From Yinghuangia sp035454725 (lineage in GTDB: Bacteria > Actinomycetota > Actinomycetes > Streptomycetales > Streptomycetaceae): DNA of 64,000 bases. Under the pieces are notes generated by a model. That model was not told where the DNA came from. It was given only the letters and a program-made list of their open reading frames with translations, and ran no database searches. Positions 62,461 through 64,000 of this stretch are shown here, piece after piece; position 1 is the stretch's first letter; every line of letters starts with the position of its first letter. The stretch spans positions 558,001-622,000 of the forward strand of contig NZ_JBPKBI010000002.1 of assembly GCF_051388935.1 (NCBI RefSeq), read 5' to 3'. The position numbers and the translations under genes are program-made.

Positions 62461-62705
62461 GCGGGACACTGTAGCCGTTTCCGACCGCCGTATGTCGGCC
62501 GGGCAGTGTCGAAACGGTCGAGTCCACTTTGGCTTTCGAGGGTGTCCGCGATGTGATTCGTGTCGCGTGGCCACGCCTCCCACCGGCTCGGCGTTCCGCC
62601 GGGGAAGGCCCTGACCTCTCAGGTTCCGGCGGGCGCCGGGGAGCGGTCCGTCTCGCTGTTCGGTCAGCCCGCCAAACCCCTTGCGACAGCGTTTAACCTT
62701 GGGGC

Positions 62706-64000
62706 GTGACAGAGAACGACACGCACACCTGGCGATCCCTCCCGGCGGCGCAGCAGCCCGAGTGGCCGGACTCCGAGGCCCTGCGCACCGCGCTCGCGGA
62801 CCTCGCGTCCTATCCGCCGCTCGTGTTCGCCGGTGAGTGCGACCAGCTCAGGGGCCGTTTGGCCTCGGTGGCCGCGGGCGAGGCGTTCCTGCTCCAGGGC
62901 GGAGACTGCGCCGAGACGTTCACCGGCAACACCGCCGACGCGATCCGCAACAAGCTCAAGACCCTGCTCCAGATGGCCGTGGTGCTGACGTACGCCGCGT
63001 CGGTCCCGGTCGTCAAGGTCGGCCGGATGGCGGGGCAGTACTCCAAGCCGCGTTCGCAGCCCGTGGAGACGCGCGACGGGGTGACGCTGCCGACGTACCG
63101 CGGCGACGCGGTCAACGACCTGGCGTTCACTCCCGAGGCGCGCATCCCCGACCCCGAGCGGCTCAAGCGGATGTACCACGCGTCGTCCGCGACGCTCAAT
63201 CTGGTGCGCGCCTTCACCACCGGCGGCTACGCCGACCTGAGGCAGGTCCACGCCTGGAACCAGGACTTCGTGGCGCTGTCGCCCTCGGGCGAGCGGTACG
63301 AGCGGCTGGCCTCGGAGATCGACGGCGCGCTGCGGTTCATGCACGCGTGCGGCGTCGACCCCGAGGAGTTCCGCACGGTCGAGTTCTTCGCCTCGCACGA
63401 GGCGCTGATCCTCGACTACGAGTCGGCGCTGACGCGGGTCGACTCGCGCACCGGCGAGTTGTACGACGTGTCCGGGCACATGGTCTGGATCGGCGAGCGC
63501 ACCCGGCAACTGGACGGCGCACACGTCGAGTTCGCCTCGCGCATCCGCAACCCGATCGGTGTCAAGCTCGGCCCGACCACCACGCCCGAGGACGCCCTCG
63601 CACTGGTCGACAAGCTCGACCCGAAGCGCGAGCCGGGCCGCCTGACGTTCATCATCCGCATGGGCGCCGGCAAGGTGCGCGACGCGCTGCCGAGCCTCGT
63701 GGAGAAGGTGACGGCCTCGGGCGCGCAGGTCGCGTGGGTCTGCGACCCGATGCACGGCAACACGTTCGAGGCATCCAGCGGGCACAAGACCCGGCGCTTC
63801 GACGACGTCCTCGACGAGGTCAAGGGCTTCTTCGAGGTGCACCGCGCGCTCGGCACCCACCCCGGCGGCATCCACGTGGAGCTGACCGGCGACGACGTGA
63901 CCGAGTGCGTCGGCGGCGGCGACGAGATCTTCGTCGACGATCTGCACCAGCGCTACGAGACGGCGTGCGACCCGCGGCTCAACCGCAGCCAGTCGCTCGA
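62706..64000 (+). CDS. aroH: 3-deoxy-7-phosphoheptulonate synthase, class II (3' end outside window)
   Basis: The first enzyme of the shikimate pathway, joining phosphoenolpyruvate and erythrose 4-phosphate. About 431 residues are visible of an expected 450 or so; the frame is open at the window edge. Class II motifs are FLLQGGDCAETF, KVGRMAGQYSKPRS, GPTTTPEDAL, IIRMGAGKVRD, WVCDPMHGNTFE and HVELTGDDVTECVGGG. The GTG start has no ribosome site, and a -10-like element ends seven bases before it, which fits leaderless translation. It is divergent from trpEG, whose substrate chorismate it ultimately supplies. Confidence 0.94.
   Translation, partial: MTENDTHTWRSLPAAQQPEWPDSEALRTALADLASYPPLVFAGECDQLRGRLASVAAGEAFLLQGGDCAETFTGNTADAIRNKLKTLLQMAVVLTYAASVPVVKVGRMAGQYSKPRSQPVETRDGVTLPTYRGDAVNDLAFTPEARIPDPERLKRMYHASSATLNLVRAFTTGGYADLRQVHAWNQDFVALSPSGERYERLASEIDGALRFMHACGVDPEEFRTVEFFASHEALILDYESALTRVDSRTGELYDVSGHMVWIGERTRQLDGAHVEFASRIRNPIGVKLGPTTTPEDALALVDKLDPKREPGRLTFIIRMGAGKVRDALPSLVEKVTASGAQVAWVCDPMHGNTFEASSGHKTRRFDDVLDEVKGFFEVHRALGTHPGGIHVELTGDDVTECVGGGDEIFVDDLHQRYETACDPRLNRSQSL

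Larger units (their letters stand above)
62274..62705. promoter_or_regulatory. Control region between trpEG and DAHP synthase
   Basis: 432 bases between divergent genes. The minus-strand half holds the leader peptide and attenuator of trpEG. The plus-strand half leads to the DAHP synthase, whose -10-like TAACCT (62694-62699) ends seven bases before its GTG, which suggests a leaderless transcript. Confidence 0.6.

Overview
The window is 64 kb of very GC-rich DNA (codon third positions almost all G or C, many GTG starts, GGAGG-type ribosome sites). It is a chromosomal core segment of a mycelial actinobacterium of the Streptomycetaceae type. The evidence is the aa3-bcc cytochrome genes, PspA/PspAA, DUF3043 and DUF5304 proteins, MacS/MacR, a class II DAHP synthase and a fused TrpE-TrpG. 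From memory, the gene order follows the block running from sucB/lpd to the aromatic genes in Streptomyces coelicolor; this was not checked by search. No tRNA, rRNA, CRISPR array, insertion sequence or prophage was seen. Three runs of N (16097-16238, 22596-22705, 24182-24346) and a 79-base G run show that this is a draft assembly.

Layout. 1-3.3 kb: sucB and lpdA (2-oxoacid dehydrogenase E2 and E3). 3.6-9.9 kb: leucyl aminopeptidase, the cobalamin nucleotide-loop genes cobS and cobT, an MBL-CobU fusion, and two small conserved proteins. 10-14 kb: aldo/keto reductase, methyltransferase, DUF3043 membrane protein, and the PspA-PspAA envelope-stress pair. 14-19 kb: nadA, erpA, a PfkB sugar/nucleoside kinase, and a cysteine desulfurase fused to TusA; most of these concern Fe-S or sulfur chemistry. 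19-30 kb: the terminal respiratory chain in two facing blocks, ctaC-ctaD-ctaF on the plus strand and ctaE-qcrC-qcrA-qcrB on the minus strand. Two tandem L,D-transpeptidase lipoproteins lie between them.

30-39 kb: a REC-like protein, trpD, a SAM riboswitch ahead of a class V aminotransferase-fold enzyme, a one-domain Lrp/AsnC protein, a DEDD exonuclease, a zinc-ribbon protein and an NYN-domain protein. 39-46 kb: a cyclic di-AMP (ydaO-type) riboswitch and its NlpC/P60 endopeptidase, two membrane metalloproteases, a GT-C mannosyltransferase and a GT4 mannosyltransferase. 46-57.5 kb: a long-chain acyl-CoA ligase, metallophosphoesterase, SRPBCC protein, ArsA-like protein, DUF5304 protein, ROK glucokinase, esterase, acyltransferase and the MacS/MacR two-component pair. 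57.6-64 kb: glycerol kinase, a phosphofructokinase with PPi-type residues, trpEG behind a tryptophan attenuator, and the start of DAHP synthase.

Together the genes cover the TCA cycle and respiration, glycolytic entry (glk, pfkA, glpK), aromatic amino acid supply (aroH, trpEG, trpD), cobalamin, NAD and Fe-S cofactors, and cell-envelope maintenance. Regulation is visible as two riboswitches, one attenuator, several strong stem-loop terminators and repeated sequence elements upstream of ctaE.
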